Assembly: GCF_037996825.1 (NCBI RefSeq)
Contig: NZ_JBBNAC010000001.1
Span: 2,108,001-2,172,000, forward strand
DNA from: Bdellovibrio sp. BCCA
GTDB taxonomy: Bacteria > Bdellovibrionota > Bdellovibrionia > Bdellovibrionales > Bdellovibrionaceae
Direction: 5' to 3'
Length of the DNA stretch: 64,000 nucleotides
Within the stretch, counting starts at the first letter, position 1, and every line of letters begins with the position of its first letter. The notes beneath the pieces are model-generated. The model was not told the origin of the DNA. It searched no databases and saw only the letters and a program-made list of their open reading frames with translations. The position numbers were made by a program, and so were the translations under genes. Below are positions 24,701 to 32,693 of this stretch, one piece after another.

Positions 24701-24971
24701 CTATTTGTTTTGGTTGTTCTGATTGTTTTGATTTTCACCGCTGTTATAAGTATCGTTTAACCCGGACTTTGAAGAGTTTGAAACTCCGCTCGAGTTGGCC
24801 TTGCTGGTTTTTTTGTGACGCATTTTCTTTTTATGTTTACGACCCGACGGATTGTTCTGTTTATCACTTTGATAACTCTCTGTTGTTGCGGGGATGGATT
24901 CCGGTTCCGAGCTTTGTGCAAAAGCCCCAAGGGAAAAAAAAACAAATTAAAATCATCACGATCTTTTTCAT
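24701..24971 (-). pseudogene. exported small protein gene, frameshifted in a 9-T run in the signal peptide
   Basis: The ATG at 24971 has AAGGAGGGGACC upstream and begins MKKIVMILICFFF, but the frame then runs out after about 35 residues. If one T is removed from the 9-T run (plus-strand A run at 24934-24942), the frame continues FSLGAFAQSSEPES, a perfect signal peptide end. It then proceeds through a basic KHKKKMRHKK region to an Asn-Gln tail ending NNQNNQNK, stopping at 24701 inside the ribosome binding site of the next gene. The full protein would be 89 residues. Mutation, phase variation, transcript slippage or sequencing error would each explain this. Confidence 0.75.
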
Positions 24972-25201
24972 GGTCCCCTCCTTTTCTTTTTAGTATATGC
25001 GGTTGCCTATTTTTTCACCAAAGGAGAAAAAACAGTTCGTTGAGTAGCAGCAAAGTTCGAGCGTTTCTCCTAAGTAATGTCTGAATATAACACCACGATA
25101 CTTTTGTTTTTGTGCATCTTCAGAGCAGAAGTTTTGAAAACTTGTGAAGGGTTTGGCATCAATATCATCTCGAAAAAAATCTTGAAACTGAAGGAGTCGT
25201 T

Positions 25202-26311
25202 ATGAGTGATAAAAAAATCCGCTATGCGGTTGTTGGGCTGGGAAATATTGCACAGGTGGCGGTTCTTCCTGCTTTCAAAGGTGCGAGCGCAAATTCTGAG
25301 CTCACGGCCCTGGTTTCGGGCGATGACGACAAGCTAAAAACTTTGGGAAAGAAATATAAAGTCAAAAATCTTTATAACTATCGGGATTTTGATAAATGTC
25401 TTCACAGCGGAGAAATCGACGCTGTTTATATTGCAACTCCTAACGTAAATCACCACGGGTTTGCAGTAGAGGCAGCACGTGCCGGCATTCATATCTTGAC
25501 GGAAAAACCAATGGCCCTGACCGAAGACGATTGCATTTCGATGCTCGAAGAAGCCGAAGACAACAATGTTAAACTCATGGTTGCCTACCGCTTGCATTTT
25601 GATCCTGCCAATTTACAAGCCATCGAAACAGCCAGGAACGGAAAATTAGGTGAACTAAGAATCTTTAATTCAACTTTCACCTATCAAGTGACAGATCCCA
25701 ATAACATTCGTCTAAAGTACGATATGGGTGGCGGGCCTCTCTATGATATTGGCACTTATTGTATCAACGCCGCGAGATACCTTTTCCAGGACGAGCCGGT
25801 GGAGGTTTTTGCCACAGCTCTCAGCAATCCGCGCGATGAACGATTCTCCGAGGTTGAGGAAATGGCGGCTGTCACTTTGCGCTTCCGTAAAGCACGACTT
25901 GCTAACTTCGTCGTGAGCTTCGGAGCTGCAGCGACGGCAGCATATGACCTAATCGGCTCAGAAGGTTCCCTGCGTTTAGAGCACGCCTACGAATATGCGG
26001 ATGACATGAAGATGACAACAACGATAGACGAAAAAGATACGGTCAAACGTTTTAAAAAACATGATCAGTTCGCTCCGGAGATTGAATATTTCTCTAAATG
26101 CATTCTTAACAACGAAGATCCGGAACCTTCGGCATTAGAAGGACTCTATGATATTCGAATCATCAACGCTATTTTCGAATCAGCAAGAACCAAGCGTTCG
26201 GTCAAACTGGATTATGTTACTAAAAAGAATCGTCCAGACATTGGCCAAAGTGTAAAAAAACCAGCTCACGGAAAACCAGAAACAATTCACGCTCCGAGTC
26301 CTCATGATTGA
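25202..26311 (+). CDS. Gfo/Idh/MocA family oxidoreductase
   Basis: The 369-residue enzyme has the N-terminal NAD(P) fold YAVVGLGNIAQVAVLPAF, the IATPNVNHHGFAVEAARAG stretch, the catalytic EKP motif (Glu101-Lys102-Pro103), and the C-terminal substrate fold with GGGPLYDIGTYCINAAR (DxGxxxxN/H-type motif). This matches glucose-fructose oxidoreductase-like members, which reduce or oxidise sugars. No signal peptide is seen, unlike GFOR itself. GAAGGAGTC precedes the ATG. It is followed after 17 bases by a glycosyltransferase, so a joint role in making a sugar derivative is likely. Confidence 0.9.
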   Translation: MSDKKIRYAVVGLGNIAQVAVLPAFKGASANSELTALVSGDDDKLKTLGKKYKVKNLYNYRDFDKCLHSGEIDAVYIATPNVNHHGFAVEAARAGIHILTEKPMALTEDDCISMLEEAEDNNVKLMVAYRLHFDPANLQAIETARNGKLGELRIFNSTFTYQVTDPNNIRLKYDMGGGPLYDIGTYCINAARYLFQDEPVEVFATALSNPRDERFSEVEEMAAVTLRFRKARLANFVVSFGAAATAAYDLIGSEGSLRLEHAYEYADDMKMTTTIDEKDTVKRFKKHDQFAPEIEYFSKCILNNEDPEPSALEGLYDIRIINAIFESARTKRSVKLDYVTKKNRPDIGQSVKKPAHGKPETIHAPSPHD

Positions 26312-26328
26312 GGCTCAAGGAGGACCCC

Positions 26329-27462
26329 ATGAAAATTCTCTGTGCAGACTCCGATCTTTTGGTGTTTTCCCATGTGAGCTGGAACTCTGAGTTTCAACGT
26401 CCACAACATCTTATGACTCGATACGCGCGTTATCGTCGGGTGTTTTTTGTTGAGCCTCTTTCCTATGAAAACCATGAAGATCCATTTTTAGATCTTCATG
26501 TTCTGGAAGAAAGGCTCTGCATTGTCACCCCTCACTTGGCGAGATCTCTTTCCAAAGAACAGAACCATGAAATCATGACGGTTCTTCTTTTGGGATTGAT
26601 CAACTCCGCCTCTATTGAGAACTATTCATGCTGGTACTATGATCCGCAGGCATTGGCTTTCAGTGACAGATTAACCCCCGACTTTATTGTGTATGACTGC
26701 GTAAAGCCATTGGTAGATTCCGAAGGAAAGAGTTCTTTTACAGGCGAGATGGAAAAAAATTTATTGAAGAAAGCGGATCTGGTTGTCAACGGCAACCCCG
26801 TCCCCCCGGAGGGAAACGGCTTTCGCAAAGCCCGGGAGTTTATTCTAGACCCGGAGGACCAAAAGCACATTGATTTTCCCAGGCTCGGCTTTGTTGGAAT
26901 CATCGATGAGCGCGTGGACTTAAGTTTTCTTAAAGAAGTGGCTCTTCTAAAACCACAGTGGCAGTTTGTTTTAATTGGTCCCATTGTGCAGATCAATGCC
27001 GCCGACCTTCCTGTAGAAAACAATATTCATTATTTAGGAACAAAAAAATACAACGAGCTGGCACCCTACCTTAGCAATTGGGATTGTGCCATTCTGCCAC
27101 TTCGAAAAACCGAGTTGGCCCAATACACAAGTCCAATGAGAATTCCTGAATATCTAGCGGCAGGACTTCCGATTGTTTCAATGGCATTTTTTAATACCTT
27201 GGAACCATATAAGAAAAATCATCTTATCAAAGTAGCCCACACCCCAGATGAATTCATTCACAAGGTGGAATCCCTGCTACCTTTTAAGAACAATGTAGAA
27301 CACCGACAAAAAATCGATCACTTCTTTGAAGAAATGTCCTGGGAAGAAACCTGGAAAAGTATGGCCCAGTTGGAAATCGATCTTCTTGCGAACAAAGCCC
27401 TGACCCAACAATTGGCGAGTCAAAAATCGAATAATAACAACCGAAGTATTTTTAAATCCTAA
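26329..27462 (+). CDS. glycosyltransferase, paralogue of the gene at 20730
   Basis: A 377-residue GT-B protein with the same opening as its paralogue (DLLVFSHVSWNSEFQRPQHL) and the same donor-site order: LGFVGIIDERVD, HYLGTKKYNELAPYLSNWDC and RIPEYLAAGLPIV. Overall it diverges from the paralogue more in the acceptor half, so the two probably use different acceptors. CAAGGAGGA supports ATG 26329, not the TTG at 26308. It is the second gene of an operon starting with the Gfo/Idh/MocA oxidoreductase. Confidence 0.85.
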   Translation: MKILCADSDLLVFSHVSWNSEFQRPQHLMTRYARYRRVFFVEPLSYENHEDPFLDLHVLEERLCIVTPHLARSLSKEQNHEIMTVLLLGLINSASIENYSCWYYDPQALAFSDRLTPDFIVYDCVKPLVDSEGKSSFTGEMEKNLLKKADLVVNGNPVPPEGNGFRKAREFILDPEDQKHIDFPRLGFVGIIDERVDLSFLKEVALLKPQWQFVLIGPIVQINAADLPVENNIHYLGTKKYNELAPYLSNWDCAILPLRKTELAQYTSPMRIPEYLAAGLPIVSMAFFNTLEPYKKNHLIKVAHTPDEFIHKVESLLPFKNNVEHRQKIDHFFEEMSWEETWKSMAQLEIDLLANKALTQQLASQKSNNNNRSIFKS

Positions 27463-27483
27463 TCTTTAAAAAAGGAGATTCTC

Positions 27484-27864
27484 TTGGCAACCAAACTCAG
27501 CGGAAAAAAGAAATCCAAATCGGCAACTAAACGCACACGTCAAAAAGACGCCGCCCATCCATTCGCAGAATATCCGGGATTTGCGGAAGACTATGACTTT
27601 GAGGCACCTCACCGTCACAGTGGGCCTTACCTGCGCTCTGTGGAAGACAATGTCTCTCACTCTCCTCGCACCTCACAAGGACCGCGTCGCGACCGTCAAA
27701 CCGGCCGGGAAGCACCCTACTTCACACAAGGTCGCCGTAATTCTTCAGATCATGAAGAGATGAGTTTCGGAAGCTCAGAACGCCCCCTACGCTCTTTGCG
27801 TCGAACCAAAGTAGATACGCGAGACCGATCTCCACGAGCCCGCCGAGAGCCGCCTCGTCACTAA
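27484..27864 (+). CDS. basic Arg/Ser-rich protein, 126 aa, TTG start
   Basis: The gene begins at TTG, with AAAAAAGGAGA spaced correctly and 21 bases after the glycosyltransferase stop. The product is hydrophilic: Lys-rich start (KLSGKKKSKSATKRTRQK), a short aromatic patch (PFAEYPGFAEDYDFEA) and an Arg/Pro/Ser-rich tail ending RARREPPRH. No family is recognised. It is probably a disordered nucleic-acid-binding protein like others in this region. Confidence 0.65.
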   Translation: MATKLSGKKKSKSATKRTRQKDAAHPFAEYPGFAEDYDFEAPHRHSGPYLRSVEDNVSHSPRTSQGPRRDRQTGREAPYFTQGRRNSSDHEEMSFGSSERPLRSLRRTKVDTRDRSPRARREPPRH

Positions 27865-27865
27865 C

Positions 27866-28000
27866 ATGACCACCATTGTTCTGCTGATCCAGGGATTGTT
27901 TTACTTTGCCACAGGTGTATGGCCGCTTCTGCATTATAAATCTTTTTCGGCCATACTCGGTCTTCTTTTATTTTATTCCAATCGTGGAGAAACATATTGA
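27866..28000 (+). CDS. short membrane protein, possibly truncated
   Basis: A 44-residue frame that starts one base after the previous stop and overlaps the next start. It contains LFYFATGVWPLLHYKSF, which resembles the first span of a four-helix membrane family that normally continues past a TGPKxDxWLV motif. Here the sequence leaves that pattern after SFSAILG, so this may be a truncated relic or an independent small membrane protein. The ribosome binding site is poor. Confidence 0.4.
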   Translation: MTTIVLLIQGLFYFATGVWPLLHYKSFSAILGLLLFYSNRGETY

Positions 28001-28461
28001 AATACCAACACTCAGAAACAGAAAATCTGAAGGACGAAATCACGCATATCGAAAGTGAGACGCGAATGATTTTGCCGGGCGTTCAGACGTTGTTCGGCTT
28101 TCAACTTGTCACCGTTTTCAACGATCGCTTTGCAATTACATTAAATTACAACGAACAAGTTCTGCACTGGGGCGCTATTGCGTGCTCGGCGGTATCTGCG
28201 ATCCTCGTTATTTCACCTGCCGCTTATCACCGACTGGCCGAACCGCATACGGCTTCCCGGCGTTTCACCCATTTTAGCAATCTGTGGCTGAAAAGTTCGC
28301 TCTTCCCTTTGGCTCTGGGGTGTGTGATAGATTTTTTTTTGATCGGAATCGCCATCACTAAAAATTACGTTGTCAGTGGTATCGTGAGTTCGATTCTTTT
28401 TATTGGTTTTATCACTGCTTGGTATATTTTTCCTTTGTTAATAAGACGCAAACTTCCCTGA
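27997..28461 (+). CDS. DUF6328-type membrane protein
   Basis: The 154-residue protein carries ESETRMILPGVQTLFGFQLVTVFNDRF (about 20-46; here as overlapping short motifs) and four hydrophobic segments (about 33-50, 60-78, 100-118, 124-145). The LPGVQxLFGFQL block is the signature of DUF6328. Function is unknown. The start is TTG at 27997, overlapping the preceding stop (TTGA) with GTGGAGAA upstream. It is in line with the oxidoreductase/glycosyltransferase operon and may be its last gene. Confidence 0.75.
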   Translation: MKYQHSETENLKDEITHIESETRMILPGVQTLFGFQLVTVFNDRFAITLNYNEQVLHWGAIACSAVSAILVISPAAYHRLAEPHTASRRFTHFSNLWLKSSLFPLALGCVIDFFLIGIAITKNYVVSGIVSSILFIGFITAWYIFPLLIRRKLP

Positions 28462-28526
28462 TAAAGTACAAGTTGATTTTGCTATTCCTGAATATAACTT
28501 TGATTTGTTCAACAAAAGGAGATTTT

Positions 28527-29042
28527 ATGAATTTATTTAGAGCTGTTTTAGCATCACTAGTTATTGTATTTTCTGCTGTTCACGCGTGGGCTTTATCCGA
28601 TTCAGAAATCGCTGAAGTTCTTATGACCGCCAATGAAGCGGAGATTGACGCCGGCAAAGTTGCAAAATCCAAAGCGGCGGATAAAACCGTGAAAGACTTT
28701 GCTGAACACATGGTCTCAGAGCATGAAGAAAATAAAAAAGAAGGTAAGAAAATCACCAAGGATGAAAAGATCAGTACAAAATCCAACGACACTGCGAAAG
28801 ACCTGAAAAAGGACGCCAAAGAAAAGCTTTCTGATCTTAAGAAAAGGAAAGGCAAAGACTTCGATTTGGCTTACATTCAAAACCAAATCAATATGCACCA
28901 ACAACTTCTGACAGACCTTGAACAAAAGTACATTCCACAAGCACAGAATCCTCAGTTTAAAAACTTCTTGAACGAAACTAAGACACACGTCGAACAACAC
29001 CTCGCAAAAGCCAAAGAAGTCGAAGCGACTCTGACCAAGTAA
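28527..29042 (+). CDS. exported DUF4142 protein
   Basis: A 171-residue protein with signal peptide (about 1-22, ending AWA) and a four-helix DUF4142 domain: LMTANEAEIDAGKVAKSKAADKTVKDFAEHM (two motifs, about residues 30-60) and YIQNQINMHQQLLTDLEQKYIP near 120-141. DUF4142 proteins are ferritin-like bundles, usually periplasmic and stress-related, and the metal ligands are not always kept. AAAAGGAGA precedes the ATG at 28527. A longer frame from 28419 runs through the upstream gene end and is rejected. A terminator follows. Confidence 0.88.
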   Translation: MNLFRAVLASLVIVFSAVHAWALSDSEIAEVLMTANEAEIDAGKVAKSKAADKTVKDFAEHMVSEHEENKKEGKKITKDEKISTKSNDTAKDLKKDAKEKLSDLKKRKGKDFDLAYIQNQINMHQQLLTDLEQKYIPQAQNPQFKNFLNETKTHVEQHLAKAKEVEATLTK

Positions 29043-29062
29043 GCGAATTCTTCTTGAAGAGA

Positions 29063-29094
29063 AAAAAGTCCCGGCTCTCGCCGGGACTTTTATT
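29063..29094 (+). terminator. intrinsic terminator
   Basis: AGTCCCGG and CCGGGACT pair around CTCTCG, followed by TTTATTT, 21 bases after the DUF4142 stop. Confidence 0.9.
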
Positions 29095-29319
29095 TAAGAG
29101 GCTCCGTTTTTTGGTCGCTAACGGCACCCGGAAAGATACCTTTTTACTTTAAGTCCCGTCATCTGCACATGCTTTCCCGTCGTACGCAATCAGAGCCACT
29201 ATTTTTTAAGACTTCCGCATCAAAAACCTCTTTCTTTACCCATTTTGCAGCAAAGGAGGGATTTAAGGAAGGTCGAATTGCCCCTTGATCTTGAGGATCA
29301 ATTTTGAAATAACAGATTA

Positions 29320-29889
29320 ATGAAACAATTTAGAAATCTGTTCGGGCTCTGGATCATTTTAGTTCTTTGTGCATCTTGTTCACACAAAGGGGCTTCTCAT
29401 TATAATAGTTTTCCAAAAACGGCGGCAACTCCCTATCAAGAAGCCGTTTTAGATTTTTATTCGACGAAAGACCCTTACGGAGAGTTCTCAAACTTTGCGC
29501 TCTTCCCAGTTTTTGTCGATGGCGAATGGTGGCCGACAAGTGAGCACTACTATCAAGCTCACAAATATGAAAATACAGAACTACAAAAATGGGTGCAAAG
29601 TGCGCCAACTCCGATGGAAGCAGCCCTTCGAGGACGCGATAAGAACATCGAAAAAAGATCTGACTGGGAACAACGTAAAGATGAATTTATGGAAAAAGCC
29701 GTTTGGGATAAATTCACAAGATATCCGGAGCTTGCGGAGCTTTTGCTTTCGACAGGCTCCGCCCGCCTTTACGAACATACAAAAAATGATTGCTACTGGG
29801 GTGATTGCGGAGACCGCACAGGGAAAAACAAACTCGGTCTTCTTTTAGAAAAAATTCGTTCGGCCCTGCAAAAATCGACTCCGCTTTGA
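29320..29889 (+). CDS. NADAR (YbiA-like) domain with a lipoprotein-type signal peptide
   Basis: The 189-residue protein has a hydrophobic leader ending LVLCASC (probable lipidated Cys20, imperfect lipobox), a short linker, then a complete NADAR domain (about 40-187): FSNFALFPVFVDGEWWPT, SEHYYQAHKY, WEQRKDEFMEKAVWDKF and CYWGDCGDRTGKNKLG. NADAR enzymes are N-glycosidases: YbiA cleaves riboflavin-pathway intermediates, and others remove ADP-ribose from guanine bases. These are normally cytoplasmic, so an exported, membrane-anchored NADAR is unusual. The ATG has no strong ribosome binding site, but the leader fits this start. Confidence 0.85.
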   Translation: MKQFRNLFGLWIILVLCASCSHKGASHYNSFPKTAATPYQEAVLDFYSTKDPYGEFSNFALFPVFVDGEWWPTSEHYYQAHKYENTELQKWVQSAPTPMEAALRGRDKNIEKRSDWEQRKDEFMEKAVWDKFTRYPELAELLLSTGSARLYEHTKNDCYWGDCGDRTGKNKLGLLLEKIRSALQKSTPL

Positions 29890-29891
29890 CC

Positions 29892-30302
29892 TTATTTCGA
29901 AATAAGAGTGCCGATTTGACAACTCAAGGATGTTACACCACCTGCACGATCCACTGTTGAGTAGCCAACGAGACTATGTCCACGAGATGGAACTTCTCGT
30001 GTAATCACGGTGTGTTCCGTTGGCGAAATAACATGCAAAGCGACCAGCGGGGCATCCACTGAATATGGCACTGAGAAACCAAAACTAAAACCGTTAGCTT
30101 CGGCCATCATTTGCACTTCTTCAGAGACAGGTTCGAAGTTTAGAATGAGTGGCGGTAAAAGACTTTGTCTGGATTCTCCGTCAACAGTAGTTCTCATCGT
30201 GCAACGAATGAAAATGACAGCATCTTCCTCAGACGCTTGCGCCGTAACAGCAGAACCAAAAGCAGTACAAAAGCAAAAACACGCTACCAAAATAGACTTC
30301 AT
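29892..30302 (-). CDS. exported protein of unknown function
   Basis: The 136-residue product has a signal peptide (about 1-23, ending AQA) and a beta-rich mature region with two Cys (IRCTMRT, LSCQIGT) placed to form a disulfide linking its ends. No family is recognised. CAGGAGATAAT precedes the ATG. It is convergent with the NADAR gene, with only two bases between the stops. Confidence 0.65.
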   Translation of the reverse strand: MKSILVACFCFCTAFGSAVTAQASEEDAVIFIRCTMRTTVDGESRQSLLPPLILNFEPVSEEVQMMAEANGFSFGFSVPYSVDAPLVALHVISPTEHTVITREVPSRGHSLVGYSTVDRAGGVTSLSCQIGTLISK

Positions 30303-30390
30303 TATTATCTCCTGGGGTGGGATTGTTTTAAGGAGTCATTTTTTAGCACGCGCGTTTTATTTAAGCTCGTTTTATTCCTGTAATACGCTT

Positions 30391-31059
30391 TTACTTAAGA
30401 ATATAGCCAAAGTTTCTAACGGTATAAATCAAAGCCGTTGGAAAATCTTTTTCGATTTTCGCTCTCAGTCTGCAAACGAGAACATCTACGACATTTGTTT
30501 GAGGATCAAAATCATAGTTCCACACTTCTTTAAGAATCATCTGTTTGCTGATCACTTTTTCAGGATTAGAAACGAACAAATTTAAAAGACGGAATTCACG
30601 ATCTTGCAAATCAATTATTTTCCCAGCGCGCGTGACTTGTCTTTTTAGACGATTGATTTCCAAATCTTTAAAACCAAGACGGACCGATTCTCTCGTACCC
30701 TGCGATCGCCTTACTAAGTTTTTCGTGCGTATTTGCAGCTCCGCCATTGAAAACGGCTTGCAAAGATAATCGTCACAACCTGTACTAAAACCTTTCAGCT
30801 TGTCTTCCAAATTTTGATATGCACTTAAGATGAGAATAGGAGTATTCATGCCTTTCTCTCTTAAAGATTGTGCAAAGGTGTATCCGTCCATATCGGGTAA
30901 AGATAAATCAAGAACAATAGCATCGTAGTGAGAGCTTGTGGCTCTTTCAAAAGCTCTAAGACCATTCGGCTCAGCGTCCACTGTGGCGCCCGTATTGATT
31001 AAACCGTCTGTTACGTGACGTGCAATTTCATAGTCGTCTTCAACAACCAAGTATCTCAT
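30391..31059 (-). CDS. OmpR/PhoB-type response regulator (orphan)
   Basis: A 222-residue two-domain regulator: receiver with Asp8/Asp9, phospho-acceptor Asp51 (VLDLSLPDMDG), Ser79 and Lys101 (DDYLCKPF), then a winged-helix output domain (about 130-222) ending VDVLVCRLRAKIEKDF and YTVRNFGYIL. It should bind DNA when phosphorylated. No histidine kinase gene lies next to it in this window, so its partner is elsewhere. AGAGGGGATAAA precedes the ATG. Confidence 0.92.
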   Translation of the reverse strand: MRYLVVEDDYEIARHVTDGLINTGATVDAEPNGLRAFERATSSHYDAIVLDLSLPDMDGYTFAQSLREKGMNTPILILSAYQNLEDKLKGFSTGCDDYLCKPFSMAELQIRTKNLVRRSQGTRESVRLGFKDLEINRLKRQVTRAGKIIDLQDREFRLLNLFVSNPEKVISKQMILKEVWNYDFDPQTNVVDVLVCRLRAKIEKDFPTALIYTVRNFGYILK

Positions 31060-31206
31060 TTTATCCCCTCTAATGTTTTGTGAAACATGGTCATATAGGT
31101 GAAATGAAAAAATGGATAGTTGAATAAGCTAGATTAAGGATGTTTAATTTCGATCGCCCAATCTTTGACGAAATCCATTTTATTTTTTGAAAGAAACACG
31201 GGAATA

Positions 31207-32238
31207 CTAGCGAGCTCGACAAATATAAGGCGGTAACAGTCGATTGATACGGAACTTCCCTGAAGGGTGAATACCGTCGTCCTCTGTACTACACAGATCA
31301 TTGACGGCACCTTTAATAAAAGCCACCTGAAACTCTGACTCCATATTCTGTGTCGCAACTACAAAGGTTTTAATACCCCAAAGATCGGCGGTAATCTCCC
31401 CCATATAGTTCTCAATTTTATTGTGCTTCAGCTCATCCTTTATTGCCATCACGGATTTTAAAGTAGCGCTGTAAGCCTCGGGCATAACACTGAAATCAAA
31501 ATGGTGAGAGAGCTCGTGGCCCAACGTCATAATCAAGGGAACAAGCTGATACTTTTGCGGAATCTCATAATCTTTGGAAAATTCGATGGAGCCGACAATT
31601 TCGCCCGGACAAATGATCACGAACTTTTCGCCTTTTTTATTACTGTCAGCAAAGGCATTATCAAGAAAGTGATTTTTTGTGCAACCCTTATAGATTTTAT
31701 TGATGTCCGCCGCTGTGGGAGCGCCATCTTCGTCGGGATCAAGATCGTTAAAAGAAATCAAACGGATCTCTTGCAAAAGCTCTTGCATCTTTGCTTTGTT
31801 ATCATTCGGAATTTCCCTGGAAAGCTCGATCGCTTGTGACAGCTGCGATTTGATTTCCGCAATTCCTAAATCGGTAGGAACATGATTCTGCTTTAAATAG
31901 ACACGAAATTGTTTGCGTAAAGAAGCATAGAAGACACCCAAGGCTCTTTTGCGTTCAGTCTTCTTTGGCATGTACATGATATCATCCAAGGTAAAAGAGC
32001 TAGGACGATTTTTGGAATCATAAAGATATTCGAAGGTCTCATCCAAAGCGCGATCGCTGAGTTTTTTTTCGATGGCCTCGATACGGGCTTCGCGCGTCTT
32101 GGCATTTTGTTGTCGCTCACAGACCGTTTTGTAAGGAGCCCCACAGAAGTCTGCCAAGGCGTCGGCCTTGGCTCCCGCTGCTAGAAAAATCAGTAAAGCC
32201 ATCGTCAATACATGTAAAAAACGCGCCTGTGGTTTCAT
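31207..32238 (-). CDS. exported small M13-like zinc metallopeptidase
   Basis: The 343-residue protein has a signal peptide (about 1-25), a helical region, and a gluzincin site: HELSHHFDF (His241, Glu242, His245), then GEITADLWG with Glu281 and Asp285 (the ExxxD pattern of M13/neprilysin). It ends with DGIHPSGKFRINRLL, close to the HxPxKxRV block that ends M13 peptidases. M13 enzymes are about 650-700 residues, so this is a compact or partial relative without the large covering domain. An exported, possibly less size-restricted, peptidase is inferred. The last residues YICRAR replace the usual C-terminal CxxW-like end. Confidence 0.75.
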   Translation of the reverse strand: MKPQARFLHVLTMALLIFLAAGAKADALADFCGAPYKTVCERQQNAKTREARIEAIEKKLSDRALDETFEYLYDSKNRPSSFTLDDIMYMPKKTERKRALGVFYASLRKQFRVYLKQNHVPTDLGIAEIKSQLSQAIELSREIPNDNKAKMQELLQEIRLISFNDLDPDEDGAPTAADINKIYKGCTKNHFLDNAFADSNKKGEKFVIICPGEIVGSIEFSKDYEIPQKYQLVPLIMTLGHELSHHFDFSVMPEAYSATLKSVMAIKDELKHNKIENYMGEITADLWGIKTFVVATQNMESEFQVAFIKGAVNDLCSTEDDGIHPSGKFRINRLLPPYICRAR

Positions 32239-32294
32239 GACCGTTCTTTTACAGGATTTTTAAAAAATATAAAAAGGCATTTCCAGACAAGTTA

Positions 32295-32579
32295 TTATGC
32301 AGTTCCGGGCCGGGAACTTATTACAGTGCGAACCTGATAGTTTTCCCCATGAGCCCTACAACCGGAAACCTGAAGGCTTGCATCGCAGAGGGCTTGGACC
32401 ACCAACTTGCCTTTTCCTTTCTCAGCCCAATAGGACTCTCCAGGAGAAAGCACGATATCTTGCCCAGTACCCGGTTGGGTAATCCAGAGGCTTCCTGTCA
32501 GACACGTGATATCCACGTCCTGTTTTGATCGCGTGTAGATCTCACCTTTTAGTAGCCGGAAATGATCTGTCTTTCGCAT
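32295..32579 (-). CDS. DUF2917-like cupin-fold protein
   Basis: A 94-residue protein with the DUF2917 pattern: a beta sandwich with TGSLWITQPGTGQDIVLSPGES and LVVQAL. Function is unknown, and these proteins often pair with a regulator. Here the gene is divergent from a MocR-type regulator with 114 bases between them, so control by that regulator is likely. CAGGAGTCC precedes the ATG. Confidence 0.75.
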   Translation of the reverse strand: MRKTDHFRLLKGEIYTRSKQDVDITCLTGSLWITQPGTGQDIVLSPGESYWAEKGKGKLVVQALCDASLQVSGCRAHGENYQVRTVISSRPGTA

Positions 32580-32667
32580 AAGGACTCCTGAGATCTAACT
32601 TATAACTTTTTCCACAAAGGATACAGATTCAGTTCATATAATTTTTAATGGGTACAGTTTTGTTTTC

Positions 32668-32681
32668 ACTCAATAATGAGT
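32668..32681. promoter_or_regulatory. dyad in the divergent promoter region of the MocR gene
   Basis: ACTCA and TGAGT flank ATAA, 13 bases before the MocR ATG. A GntR/MocR-type protein could bind it for autoregulation. The dyad is short and could be chance. Confidence 0.35.
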
Positions 32682-32693
32682 TATATTTGAATC

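Noticed and set aside
25077-25205. Short frame overlapping the start of the Gfo/Idh/MocA gene
   Set aside because: Starts without a ribosome binding site and would cover the promoter region; composition not protein-like.
29278-29310. Possible leader peptide (TTG start) before the NADAR gene
   Set aside because: Has GGAAGG upstream and a TTGATC/GATCAA hairpin, but nine codons with no regulatory amino-acid pattern is too little to support.
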